Assembly (NCBI RefSeq): GCF_042434915.1
Contig: NZ_CP170198.1
Coordinates: 1,550,001 to 1,614,000, forward strand
DNA from: Aquimarina sp042434915
Lineage (GTDB): Bacteria > Bacteroidota > Bacteroidia > Flavobacteriales > Flavobacteriaceae
Length of the DNA stretch: 64,000 nucleotides
Direction of reading: 5' to 3'
The position numbers and the translations under genes were made by a program. This document shows positions 1-8,346 of this stretch, in pieces. The number at the start of each line of letters is the position of its first letter. Positions within the stretch are counted from its first letter, which is position 1. The notes beneath the pieces were generated by a model that was given only the letters and a program-made list of their open reading frames with translations, made no database searches and was not told the DNA's origin.

Positions 1-377
1 AACTCTAGAGACTCGAGATTGACTAACTCCCCTATAGTTTCTGGAATAACCTTTAATTTTTCAGTATCAACAATTTCTAGATTGACCAGATTTGATAGCC
101 GACCAATTTCATCAGGCAAATCAGTAAGGTTTTCAAAATTACTAATTACCAATGACGACAATTCATTTAACAAGCTTATTTGCTCTGGTATTCTTGTTAT
201 ATTAGAACAATAGTTAATCGATAACTCTTTGAGATCAGGAATTTTATCGTGAATGTATTCAAATAAGTATTTTAAATCATCATTTTGTAAATTGAAATTA
301 AAGAGAAACAACTCTTTCCTGTTCCTTGAATAGGCCTCATTCACCTTTATTTTAGCATATTCTAAATTAATTGACAT
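1..377 (-). CDS. Leucine-rich repeat protein, N-terminal part (runs off left edge)
   Basis: An open frame begins at the ATG at 377 (minus strand) and reaches base 1 without a stop, so only about 125 N-terminal residues are visible. They contain leucine-rich repeats of the LPxxIGxLxNLxxL type. The N-terminus (FNLQNDDLKYLFEYIHDKIP) resembles the matching part of the next LRR protein (FNLQDEELKQLIQYIHSKLP), so the two are tandem paralogues. There is no signal peptide. It is the most distal visible gene of the type IV secretion cluster. Function is unknown, but an LRR suggests protein binding. Whether it also carries a basic C-terminal tail cannot be seen. Confidence 0.8.
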   Translation of the reverse strand, partial: MSINLEYAKIKVNEAYSRNRKELFLFNFNLQNDDLKYLFEYIHDKIPDLKELSINYCSNITRIPEQISLLNELSSLVISNFENLTDLPDEIGRLSNLVNLEIVDTEKLKVIPETIGELVNLESLE

Positions 378-518
378 TATAATGTTGTTTTAAGATATTA
401 AATTTATAATGAATACGATAACACTAACGATCGTTAAGTTATAAGCGGTTGATTTAAGAAAAAAAGTGGATATTGTGTTTTTGTAACTAGTACTGATAAA
501 GCAAATACTTGGTTACTT

Positions 519-2276
519 TCACATACCTCTGGATCTTCGTCTAGATCTTCGTCTAGATCTTCGTCTAGTACTCGTATTTGTACTGGTGGTTGACGACCTT
601 CTTGACACGCTATTTTCTTCTTGATCTTGAGGTATTTCAATACCTTCTATTCTAGCTTTACAACTATTAAAAAAATTTTCTGTATGTTCTTTGTAATCAC
701 TAGGGTCCATACTCAACAATTCCCCCTTAAGTGTATTTCTAAAAGCGTTAGCGTCTATCGCCTCCTTTACTTCGGGATTCAAATAGTGATCAGATATTAG
801 CTCTTGTGCATGTATATTTTCTTTATCCCTGAAATACTTTTGAAACTCTGCATCAAAATCATCAAGACATCTACCTATGAGTGTAGCAATACCTCGACTT
901 CGACAATAGCTTTCTGATATATCTTTTAACTTAATAGTATCCACAATGTATTTACCATCGCTTCCTGCAATAAGATTGTTTTGATCATCGGTTTTGCAAC
1001 AAATACGGGCGAATATTTTTGTCTCCTCTACATTTTCAGTTGCCCTGCGATTCGCATACTCAGGATAGGCGCTCTTAGATCCTAAATATAGGTCTCTTGC
1101 TTGCTCATGGTATAAAGGCATAGTTAAATGATCCATAGTATGTTTACAATATATAAGATTACTATAGCCGTTTACTTTTTCAATAAACTCTGCTCCTCTC
1201 GCTCCCCTTTGTGCATTACTAAACGATTTTATAACCGCTTCTTCTAACGCTTCTCTCTCAATAAGCGTATTTATTATAGGACTATTTATATCTCTGTTTT
1301 GGTCATTGTTGCCTAAATAATATTGTATTAAAAAACTCTTTACTGGAGTGGCACAATTACCTAATGAAGTTGCTATTGCTTGTAGTGTTAATTCTCCAAC
1401 ATCTGGATCACTCCCTAAGACTTTATCTAACAATGATTTTACAGCTGTAAGATAGATTTCCTGTAACCCACCAGTACCCCTACTAGGTATTTTACCTAAA
1501 AACTCGGTTATTACTTGTTTGCTTGATAATAGATTACCTGCTCCATCTTTATAGGTATTATCTGTATTATTAGTATAAAGACTTTCTAACGCTTCTTTTA
1601 TCCGAGTACGATCCTGTTCCTCGGGATATAGGGTGGGTAGTGTATCAATAGAATAATCCTCATAAGACGCTTGATTATCATGACTTATCTGTAAGTTCCC
1701 GTTAGTACCTTGCAACGATCTAAGCCATAGAATTGATTCTTCGTTCAAGGGATTTCTTCTAACACCAATTGATTCTAGACTATTTAAGCGATTAATACTT
1801 TCTGGTAAGATGGTTAATTGATTATTATCTAAACCCAAATATTGCAAATTTGTTAACAAACCTATAGTATCTGGCAAAACATTTATTTTATTAAATCTTA
1901 AGTTTAGTGATTCTAAATTTTCTAAACTACCAATAGACTCTGGAATATTAGTTAATGAAGTGTTTAATGAAATGTCTAGATCGACCAGTTTATTTAAATC
2001 TCCTATTTGATTAGGTAGTTGGATAAGACTTCTATTACTCTTTAGTTCTAATTGAGTTAACTCGCTAAATAAACTTATTTCTTGTGGTATTTTTGTAATT
2101 GTATGGTTATTTTTAATAGAAAACTTTTCAAGATCTGGTAACTTGCTATGGATATATTGTATTAGTTGTTTTAGTTCCTCATCTTGCAAGTTGAAACTAG
2201 CAAGATTTAACTCTTTACTTTTAAATAAAGTCATTACATCAACAAATTGTTTTGCTCTTTCTAATTGAGTTGCCAT
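519..2276 (-). CDS. LRR protein with unknown C-terminal domain and RRRS-repeat tail
   Basis: 585 residues. Residues about 45-180 hold roughly six leucine-rich repeats. The remaining 400 residues form a mostly helical region I do not recognise. The extreme C-terminus is Ser/Thr-rich and then (RRRS)x3-RGM, encoded by an exact 12-bp tandem repeat. There is no signal peptide or membrane segment. A cysteine at residue 308 (GNCATPVK) loosely recalls the Cys of NEL-type ubiquitin ligases, but the Asp at +2 is absent, so I do not make that call. It lies at the distal end of a type IV secretion cluster. A basic C-terminal tail is the kind of signal VirD4 systems recognise (known from VirE2 and VirF), so an exported effector is plausible but unproven. 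Confidence 0.8.
   Translation of the reverse strand: MATQLERAKQFVDVMTLFKSKELNLASFNLQDEELKQLIQYIHSKLPDLEKFSIKNNHTITKIPQEISLFSELTQLELKSNRSLIQLPNQIGDLNKLVDLDISLNTSLTNIPESIGSLENLESLNLRFNKINVLPDTIGLLTNLQYLGLDNNQLTILPESINRLNSLESIGVRRNPLNEESILWLRSLQGTNGNLQISHDNQASYEDYSIDTLPTLYPEEQDRTRIKEALESLYTNNTDNTYKDGAGNLLSSKQVITEFLGKIPSRGTGGLQEIYLTAVKSLLDKVLGSDPDVGELTLQAIATSLGNCATPVKSFLIQYYLGNNDQNRDINSPIINTLIEREALEEAVIKSFSNAQRGARGAEFIEKVNGYSNLIYCKHTMDHLTMPLYHEQARDLYLGSKSAYPEYANRRATENVEETKIFARICCKTDDQNNLIAGSDGKYIVDTIKLKDISESYCRSRGIATLIGRCLDDFDAEFQKYFRDKENIHAQELISDHYLNPEVKEAIDANAFRNTLKGELLSMDPSDYKEHTENFFNSCKARIEGIEIPQDQEENSVSRRSSTTSTNTSTRRRSRRRSRRRSRGM
532..567. repeat. 12-bp tandem repeat, 3 copies, in LRR gene 3' end
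   Basis: Three identical copies of gatcttcgtcta on the plus strand lie in frame with the LRR gene on the minus strand and encode the repeated RRRS tail. Identical copies suggest recent slippage, so the tail length may vary between strains. Confidence 0.9.
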
Positions 2277-2451
2277 ATGATGTTTTTGTTATAGTTATCG
2301 ATATTTTAAATATGATGAATCTTTATCCACATGAGTGCTAAAACTATACCTAACCGCTTACCATTTAATTTGACGAAGCTATAGATAGAATGCTCTATAT
2401 TTTAAAAAAAATTAAGAACGTTAAGTTTTTGCAAAACACTTATTCCTTATT

Positions 2452-2931
2452 TTATCTTTTAGGTCGTCTTGGTTTTTGTGGTTTTCTTTGTTTAGCTTCT
2501 TTTTGTGGTTGTCCTTTTTCATTACTACCTAAAGCCTTTATTTGTTCTGATAAAAGTGGATTTACTGTATATTTTATTTCGACTAGTTTATTTAATCTAT
2601 TTATTTCGGATCTCAACTTGTTCTCTACTTCTTTATATTCTAAAGGCGAAAAAACTAGTAACTTATTTTCTCGGTTTCTGGCTTGTTTTTGGTTTTCTAC
2701 AAAACTACCACTACCTACAATTTGATTTAATTTTGCATTTTCTTCTTTCAATTTTAAATCTATTACCTTACTATTAAGTCCTTCCAATTCAGCTATTGAT
2801 TCTTGTACTTTTTTAGGATCTTTACCATCTAGCTTACTACTCTTATTAATTACTTCATCAATCTTTTTGGTTACTGTTGTTAAGCTATCCTTTGTAAAAA
2901 AATCTTTTATAGATTCAATACTCTTGTTCAT
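2452..2931 (-). CDS. Coiled-coil protein with Pro/Lys/Arg-rich C-terminal tail
   Basis: 159 residues, unrecognised family. It is charged and mostly helical (SKLDGKDPKKVQESIAELEG, then ENKLRSEINRLNKLVEIK), which suggests coiled coil. The C-terminus is strongly basic and proline-spaced, ending QRKPQKPRRPKR. No signal peptide is present. It sits between the LRR gene and the PH-domain gene in the same orientation. The tail resembles that of the 219-residue neighbour (KRPKKPKKKG), which points to a shared role such as recognition by the coupling protein or binding of nucleic acid. Function is unknown. Confidence 0.7.
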   Translation of the reverse strand: MNKSIESIKDFFTKDSLTTVTKKIDEVINKSSKLDGKDPKKVQESIAELEGLNSKVIDLKLKEENAKLNQIVGSGSFVENQKQARNRENKLLVFSPLEYKEVENKLRSEINRLNKLVEIKYTVNPLLSEQIKALGSNEKGQPQKEAKQRKPQKPRRPKR

Positions 2932-2987
2932 ATTTTTTTATTTAAATTTTAATACTTTTCTTTTTATAAGAATGTTACATGCTGTAG

Positions 2988-3413
2988 CTATGCTAAGTCC
3001 AATTCTCGCACTCCTTTAAGATCTCTGCGAATATCTACAGCTACTCTTAGCTTTTCTTTGATTATATATCCTGTTTCTAGTCCCATCAATACTTGCTTGG
3101 GGGTGTCCATATCTGCTGTGATTAGAACAATGTTTGATAACCCAAAAATTCTTAATAGGAAAGGCTCTGTAAGTGTTATGTCTTTAATTCTATATACTTC
3201 GAGCTCTTTGGTAGTTTTTGACAAAATTCCGCGCTCCTCTATAATACGTTGATCAGTTATGGTCAACTGATTATATTTGGTGTCCAGATATTTCCAAAAG
3301 GCAAATAAAATGCCCAAACCAAATACCAAGGATAATGGAATGCAGCATATATAGAACATAAAATTGACCCATTGCGAGGGTGTACCCTGCCATATAGTTT
3401 TTTCTTCTTGCAT
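2988..3413 (-). CDS. PH-domain membrane protein (bacterial PH, DUF304/YdbS-like)
   Basis: 141 residues. A hydrophobic N-terminal hairpin (about residues 13-42) is followed by a segment typical of bacterial PH-like domains: YNQLTITDQRIIEERGILSK, then ELEVYRIKDITLTEPFLLRIFG. The family is membrane-anchored and of unclear function. It lies between two coiled-coil genes in the distal part of the secretion cluster and may be membrane-associated cargo or an accessory factor. The family call is good; its role here is unknown. Confidence 0.75.
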   Translation of the reverse strand: MQEEKTIWQGTPSQWVNFMFYICCIPLSLVFGLGILFAFWKYLDTKYNQLTITDQRIIEERGILSKTTKELEVYRIKDITLTEPFLLRIFGLSNIVLITADMDTPKQVLMGLETGYIIKEKLRVAVDIRRDLKGVRELDLA

Positions 3414-3447
3414 TGATTTATTATTTTTTGATACAAATGTTAGGTTG

Positions 3448-4107
3448 TTACAGACTTCGTCCTTTTTTCTTAGGCTTTTTAGGACGTTTTGGTTCTTTGT
3501 TTAACGTCGTACTTGCATTTAAATCTCCCATATAGTTGCTGGTGGGCATAGGAGAGCGACTGCTATTATTTTGGTTAATTCCTCGACCTGGTGATGGATT
3601 TAATATTTCATTTATTTGCCTTTCGGTCAATGGTGAAGATGTTCCTGATATGGAGCCCTCAACATTTTTTTGCTTTCTTTTCTCTATTAAAACTAACCTA
3701 TCTTCTAGATTACTAATTGAGCGTGCAAGCTGTTCTTTTAAATTATTTATTTCTTTTAATATTGGAGCCATTTTAGTATTTTGAAACTTTTCCATGACCT
3801 TAAAAAGTTTATCATAATACTCCTGTTCTTCTACTGTAGCAGTCTTTTTAGAGATTTTAGTACTAATTTCAGAAAACTGATCTTTGTTAAAGGTTAAATT
3901 GTTTTTTTTGAGAAATTTTTCTCTTTCATTTTGAAAAGTATTATTAAGACCTTCTAACTCTTTATAATTTTGTTTATAACCTTTCAATTTTTGTTGATCA
4001 TCCAATTGCTGTAGTAAAATATCATCGGTGGACTTCGTAATCCTAGCTAAGGCCTGTTTGGCTTTATTTATTAATACTACTTGATGTATAAATTCTCTAA
4101 ATCCCAT
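3448..4107 (-). CDS. Coiled-coil protein with Lys/Pro-rich C-terminal tail
   Basis: 219 residues of no recognised family. The N-terminal two thirds is charged, helical and probably coiled coil (residues about 30-140). It is followed by a Ser/Asn/Pro-rich linker and a basic tail, EPKRPKKPKKKGRSL. There is no signal peptide. It lies immediately downstream of traK. Its tail is chemically like those of the 159-residue protein and the LRR protein. It is a candidate substrate or accessory protein of the type IV system. Confidence 0.7.
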   Translation of the reverse strand: MGFREFIHQVVLINKAKQALARITKSTDDILLQQLDDQQKLKGYKQNYKELEGLNNTFQNEREKFLKKNNLTFNKDQFSEISTKISKKTATVEEQEYYDKLFKVMEKFQNTKMAPILKEINNLKEQLARSISNLEDRLVLIEKRKQKNVEGSISGTSSPLTERQINEILNPSPGRGINQNNSSRSPMPTSNYMGDLNASTTLNKEPKRPKKPKKKGRSL

Positions 4108-4269
4108 AATTTTATAATTAAAACGATATGTGTTAACATTCTATTTGTTTTGTTTGTTAACTTAGCTTCTAGGCAACTCGGTAAATTCATCTGCATCATA
4201 ACACAAAACATTGTACTAAATTTATTGAATACCAAACGCTTATGCTTTTGTATTTTTAATAATCTAAAC

Positions 4270-4893
4270 TTATTTGATTACAACTGGTTTGGACTCCAAA
4301 TGATAATTTTCGATTAAAAGTCCGTGAGGATTTTTATTGGTTCTGGCTACATTATAAAGTACAAATTTGGCTCTGATATCGTTGATAGATTCGGATTTTT
4401 GGTCTGTTCTCAGTACTTTAAGTTTTCCATAAAATTTAGCCTGATAGGGTGTAACTTGATCATTAACCTTAATGGAGTCTATTTCTATCTTTTGCGTTAA
4501 ATTTTGGGTTGATATTTTGGCAAAATGTCCATTAGCCTCTAAGGTTTTAAAAAGTTGTTTTCCTGATCTACCAGATAGATAGAGTGCCTTATCTATTTTT
4601 CTTTTATAATTAAATTGATCTATCTCCCAAAAAGCTTTGTGAAACATTTTTACATGATTGATAATCTCTGGCTTACGGTAATCATCTATTGCTCCTATTG
4701 GAATTGTTTGTAACAGTGCTGCTTGACCATCTTTTGTCAACACAAAAGCAGAATTTTTAATATTATTGGTGGTTATATAGGCCCATATAAGACTACCAAT
4801 AGAAATAGTGATTGACATGATTAAGCAAAATAAAAGTGCTCGTCTGGCCAAAGCAAAATTAGCCGGTATATCTTTTAATGATTTTAAATCCAT
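4270..4893 (-). CDS. traK: Conjugative transposon TraK protein (VirB8-like)
   Basis: 207 residues with one N-terminal membrane segment (about 18-40) and a periplasmic domain. The start MDLKSLKDI and the C-terminal motif (NKNPHGLLIENYHLE) match what I know of Bacteroidota TraK proteins, which have a similar NPHGF-type motif and the same length. TraK is the VirB8-like inner-membrane assembly factor of these systems. It lies downstream of the VirB2- and VirB3-like genes. I am confident of the family, less so of mechanistic details. Confidence 0.88.
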   Translation of the reverse strand: MDLKSLKDIPANFALARRALLFCLIMSITISIGSLIWAYITTNNIKNSAFVLTKDGQAALLQTIPIGAIDDYRKPEIINHVKMFHKAFWEIDQFNYKRKIDKALYLSGRSGKQLFKTLEANGHFAKISTQNLTQKIEIDSIKVNDQVTPYQAKFYGKLKVLRTDQKSESINDIRAKFVLYNVARTNKNPHGLLIENYHLESKPVVIK

Positions 4894-5023
4894 AAATTCT
4901 TATTTTTAATTTGTACTAGCAGAATGCATAGCTAATTTTAAAATTCAAGAATGCTGCATGCGTATACATTTTATAGGTGCAAACAGCATTCTTGTCAAAT
5001 TGTGTATGATATGGCTTACTCAA

Positions 5024-5404
5024 TTACCCATCCCACTCTACATCATTATTAGCTCCTGGTAAGAACAAATTAGCTATTAATGCTACTAAACCAAAAATGG
5101 CTAGTCCGATTATAAACCGAATAAAGTTCTTTTGCGCTTGCTCATTACCTTGCATATATTGGATAAATATTAAAAATCCACCGGCTATCGAAAAAATTCC
5201 TACCACTGCATTTAAAATGGTTTTAATTTGAGCTCCCCACTCGCTTAATCGTGTTTCAATATCTGCCTGTTGCGCAAAAATTGGTGCAACGTGTAGCACT
5301 AATATTGCTAATGTACATAGCATTTTGGAGGTTCTGATTCGTGCTTTAAGACGTTTTACGTCTACCTTTCTAAAATTCATAAAGTTAAATTTGGTGGTTT
5401 TCAT
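5024..5404 (-). CDS. VirB2-like pilin / small membrane protein of the T4SS
   Basis: 126 residues. An N-terminal signal-like hydrophobic stretch ends in FAQQ at about residue 46. Two further membrane helices follow, at about 60-85 and 95-115, ending in an acidic tail. This layout (long leader plus two helices) is that of VirB2/TrbC pilins and of the DUF4134 TraE proteins of Bacteroides elements. It lies directly upstream of traK and downstream of the VirB3-like gene, which supports the assignment. Sequence-level identity to VirB2 is not evident by eye. Confidence 0.7.
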   Translation of the reverse strand: MKTTKFNFMNFRKVDVKRLKARIRTSKMLCTLAILVLHVAPIFAQQADIETRLSEWGAQIKTILNAVVGIFSIAGGFLIFIQYMQGNEQAQKNFIRFIIGLAIFGLVALIANLFLPGANNDVEWDG

Positions 5405-5430
5405 ATAGTTGTTTTGATTATTTCAAATTC

Positions 5431-5712
5431 TTATCGTCTCCTAATTATTGTTTTAAGAGGTTGATTAATGGTTACGCATTTAATACTAGAACCATATTTT
5501 AAAAGTGTTTTTAATTGTCCTTTTTCTGGATATTTTTTATTGATCTGTACATAACTTATGGCTACTGCTATAAAAAATAGGGCTCCCAAAAAAGAGGTAA
5601 ATACAGTAAATAAAAATAAAAGTGAGCAAGCGGCTATAATGACAATAGTTTTGAGATCAAATCCTCCTATCACTGGCTTTTTTTCTAGTACTTTGGGTGT
5701 TTTGTAAATCAT
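5431..5712 (-). CDS. VirB3/TraF-like T4SS membrane protein (DUF4133-like)
   Basis: 93 residues. It has two adjacent membrane helices (about 23-58), then the NKKYPEKGQLKTLLKYG segment and a basic C-terminus. The segment resembles NKKYGEHGLMK in Bacteroides TraF/DUF4133 proteins, which are VirB3-like partners of the VirB4 ATPase. It lies 6 bases downstream of traJ and 26 bases upstream of the VirB2-like gene. Confidence 0.75.
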   Translation of the reverse strand: MIYKTPKVLEKKPVIGGFDLKTIVIIAACSLLFLFTVFTSFLGALFFIAVAISYVQINKKYPEKGQLKTLLKYGSSIKCVTINQPLKTIIRRR

Positions 5713-5718
5713 AGTATA

Positions 5719-6630
5719 TTATTTTTTCATGAACCTTCTAGGTATAGAACCAACAGTTCTTAAACCAGATCTTGCCATATTGTTTAGTGAATACGAACTC
5801 ATTATACTTGTACTGATATCGCTACCCGTGCTCACTAATAGATTTGCGAATTTGGGAACGCTAAGAATGGTTATGATCATTACTAACTGTAGAGCTACCG
5901 AAAATAAAATATTACCAAATCCTCCTTGTGCATTTCTTTGTACAATAACAAGAATCACTTTTAAAATTGAAATTATGGGTATCCATAATAGTGTAGATAT
6001 AAACCCATAAAACCATTTTTTTAAAATTTCTTGATTGCCTGGAGCTAAGGAAAGTGGAAGTACAAAAATGCCAAGTATAAAATAGATCGCTTTATAGATG
6101 AGCTGCTTAAACAGCATAAAAGCTGTAACACAGGTTGCTACGAAATAAATAATTAAATGCAATAATTCTAGATTCTCACTAACACTAGTAATTGCGTAGA
6201 TCCCATCACCCTCGGTACCATCTTCATTTGTAGATGAGTCTTCTATATGCGACATACTATCCTCAAAAGTAGAATTGAGATTATCAATATTACCGTTATT
6301 AGTCACATATAATGCGCCTTGATCAACAATTTGAGTGATTATATTTACAGGTTTTACCAAAAGGAACTCCACCAACGGTTGGTAAAGTGCGATTGCTGCC
6401 AAAATTAATATAGGCTTTACGAGTACATACGGGTCAAAATTACCTGAAGGATTTACAAAATATAGAATCACTTTGGATCCTACAAAGATGATCATAATAA
6501 TAGCTGCAAGCATATGCGCATAGGTGGTTAAGTACTCTACATATTTATTTATTCCTAATAGATTGGCGCCTCCAACATTTCCAGAAAACATTGACTGCTC
6601 CAACGTTTTTATCAATTCATATAAATCCAT
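5719..6630 (-). CDS. traJ: TraJ-like (VirB6-type) polytopic membrane protein
   Basis: 303 residues with about six to seven hydrophobic segments. An acidic exported loop (residues about 125-150, SSTNEDGTEGDG) separates the N-terminal pair from the C-terminal group. Length, topology and position before the VirB3/VirB2 pair fit the TraJ/VirB6 channel component of Bacteroidota conjugation systems. The C-terminal 40 residues are polar and basic. The start is the only nearby ATG. Confidence 0.75.
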   Translation of the reverse strand: MDLYELIKTLEQSMFSGNVGGANLLGINKYVEYLTTYAHMLAAIIMIIFVGSKVILYFVNPSGNFDPYVLVKPILILAAIALYQPLVEFLLVKPVNIITQIVDQGALYVTNNGNIDNLNSTFEDSMSHIEDSSTNEDGTEGDGIYAITSVSENLELLHLIIYFVATCVTAFMLFKQLIYKAIYFILGIFVLPLSLAPGNQEILKKWFYGFISTLLWIPIISILKVILVIVQRNAQGGFGNILFSVALQLVMIITILSVPKFANLLVSTGSDISTSIMSSYSLNNMARSGLRTVGSIPRRFMKK

Positions 6631-6639
6631 ATATCTTAT

Positions 6640-7209
6640 TTATTTTGTTAACAACCAACTAGCTGCCATTAATGACTTCACATTTTTATCAATTTGTAAG
6701 ATTCTGTTTCTTACATTAATAGTCCGTTTTAGTAATTTGAGTAATGCTGTATAATTGTGCCCTACCCCCCCGCTCAACATAAATTGACTATTGAGCAGTA
6801 TTCTCTCTTGATTTAATTTTTTAAAATATTTTTCTTCCTTTACTAACTCAGCTTCATAGCGTATTAACCCATGTCGTATACGATAAGTCTTTAGCCCAAG
6901 ATTCAATTTTATCTTGGCTATTTTAGTTTCTATAGTGCTCATCATAGTACTTACAGCTCCCGTAAAAAGAAGATTGTGAACACTCGTCGCTGGATTTCTA
7001 TTTCTTGCATATTCTTTCTCTTTAACAGTGAGTTGAGCAATTAGACGAGCTTGTTCAGCTTTTAATTGTTTTTCTTTAGTCAATAATCCTAATATTACAC
7101 CGTATTGACCTGCGGCAACTATATCAGCTATCGAATGCGACATAGATTGCCCAACCATTATATTTACATATAAAACAGAACACAATACGAACAGTCTAAA
7201 AGGTTTCAT
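6640..7209 (-). CDS. Small exported helical protein 5 of T4SS cluster
   Basis: 189 residues with a signal peptide (MKPFRLFVLCSVLYVNIMVG, then QS). The remainder is helical and charged (KEKQLKAEQARLIAQLTVKE, then KEEKYFKKLNQERILLNSQF), so it is probably an extended coiled coil in the periplasm. It overlaps the previous gene by 14 bases, which indicates translational coupling. Signal plus coiled coil recalls VirB5/TrbJ, which form the pilus tip, but no family motif is evident. Confidence 0.65.
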   Translation of the reverse strand: MKPFRLFVLCSVLYVNIMVGQSMSHSIADIVAAGQYGVILGLLTKEKQLKAEQARLIAQLTVKEKEYARNRNPATSVHNLLFTGAVSTMMSTIETKIAKIKLNLGLKTYRIRHGLIRYEAELVKEEKYFKKLNQERILLNSQFMLSGGVGHNYTALLKLLKRTINVRNRILQIDKNVKSLMAASWLLTK

Positions 7210-7741
7210 TTTTTATAGTTATTTTGATTACTTTTTCTAAGGATGTTAACACTAATAAAATCCGTTCTCCCTCTGGTATCGGATTCAAAGGATTAAGATA
7301 ATCCCCAATAGCATTGCGCTCTTTTAACAGTTTAATACTATAGCGGGTTCTTATTATTTTATTGCGTAAAATATCTCCTGGATTAATTAAATTGAGTATC
7401 GGATATCTTTTTTTTATATAAGCATACGTGGGACTAGTACCCGTTGGAGAAAGTGCATATACAAAATTTTGCAAAGTAACTCCCTTTGTAATCCAAGCTG
7501 GAGATAATGTCGTTAATTCTAAAAGTTGCATATCCATTACAGAAGTAAAAAGTAAAGACTCTGCCGTATTAGCACTTGCATAAATTCCCATCAAACGGTT
7601 AGAGTTATTAATTGCTGTATAGTTGCCCTGAGATAACTCATCTCTTAAATATGTTTTTATGGGGGGCATTCTAATTGGTATTTGAGCACAAATACTGTTA
7701 CAAAAAAATATGCTTATTATCCAGAAATATCTTTTATTCAT
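7196..7741 (-). CDS. Small exported protein 4 of T4SS cluster
   Basis: 181 residues. The N-terminus is a signal peptide ending ICAQ. The mature part is not recognised; it has alternating polar and hydrophobic helices and a proline-rich turn (GDYLNPLNPIPEGER). It starts 2 bases after its upstream neighbour and overlaps the next gene by 14 bases, so the set is one operon. A periplasmic role in pilus or channel assembly is inferred from context only. Confidence 0.65.
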   Translation of the reverse strand: MNKRYFWIISIFFCNSICAQIPIRMPPIKTYLRDELSQGNYTAINNSNRLMGIYASANTAESLLFTSVMDMQLLELTTLSPAWITKGVTLQNFVYALSPTGTSPTYAYIKKRYPILNLINPGDILRNKIIRTRYSIKLLKERNAIGDYLNPLNPIPEGERILLVLTSLEKVIKITIKNETF

Positions 7742-7743
7742 TA

Positions 7744-8289
7744 CTATCTTTTATTAGTTAAAGTATCCAAAAAATTACTTCTTGATATACCCGACGCTAC
7801 CTCATCTAATAAGCGATCGACACTAGATAAAGACTCCATCATATCTTGATACAAATTCATTTGCTCACCATGTAAAACATCTGTAAAGCTTTGTTTATCA
7901 ATTTCTAGTTTAATATTAGTCAACATTTTATCTATGGTTACCAATAATTTTGTGTTCACCTTTTTTCTTGAGAAACTAAAAAATGCTAATTTTTCATTCT
8001 GATTCTTTAGATTTTTATGTTTTAGATCTAACCTATTCCAATCCTCTATGATAGCACTGGTTATTTGATTCGTTAAACGATTTAGATAAAGTAGTCGTTG
8101 TCCAAATTGACTCTCAAAGGTTACCAGCGCTCCACCAATTTTTTTACCCTCATTAGCTATATCAGTATAAAACGTAGCAGATACAATCGATTCTGCACTA
8201 ATTGGCGCATCTGTAAGAATGGGAAATAGTTGTGAATACCCGATGGCTGTATATAAAACAGCTATTATTAATATAAAGTTTTCTTTCAT
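7744..8289 (-). CDS. Small exported helical protein 3 of T4SS cluster
   Basis: 181 residues from the ATG at 8289. A longer frame begins at 8343, but only the inner start puts a proper signal peptide (MKENFILIIAVLYTAIGYSQ) at the N-terminus. The mature protein is helical and charged, and I do not recognise the family. It lies between two other exported proteins in an array of five. A VirB5-like or lipoprotein-like periplasmic role is possible. Confidence 0.65.
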   Translation of the reverse strand: MKENFILIIAVLYTAIGYSQLFPILTDAPISAESIVSATFYTDIANEGKKIGGALVTFESQFGQRLLYLNRLTNQITSAIIEDWNRLDLKHKNLKNQNEKLAFFSFSRKKVNTKLLVTIDKMLTNIKLEIDKQSFTDVLHGEQMNLYQDMMESLSSVDRLLDEVASGISRSNFLDTLTNKR

Positions 8290-8346
8290 AGTGTGACTGT
8301 ATTTATACTCATAGTAGACCATAAAACTCGTGGTTATCTTCAATCT

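Noticed and set aside
434..640. Minus-strand frame with repeated LDED motif
   Set aside because: It is the out-of-frame shadow of the RRRS repeat region of the LRR gene.
519..2276. NEL-type E3 ubiquitin ligase domain in the LRR protein
   Set aside because: A Cys in a vaguely similar context exists (residue 308) but the Cys-x-Asp motif is missing and overall similarity is not convincing by eye.
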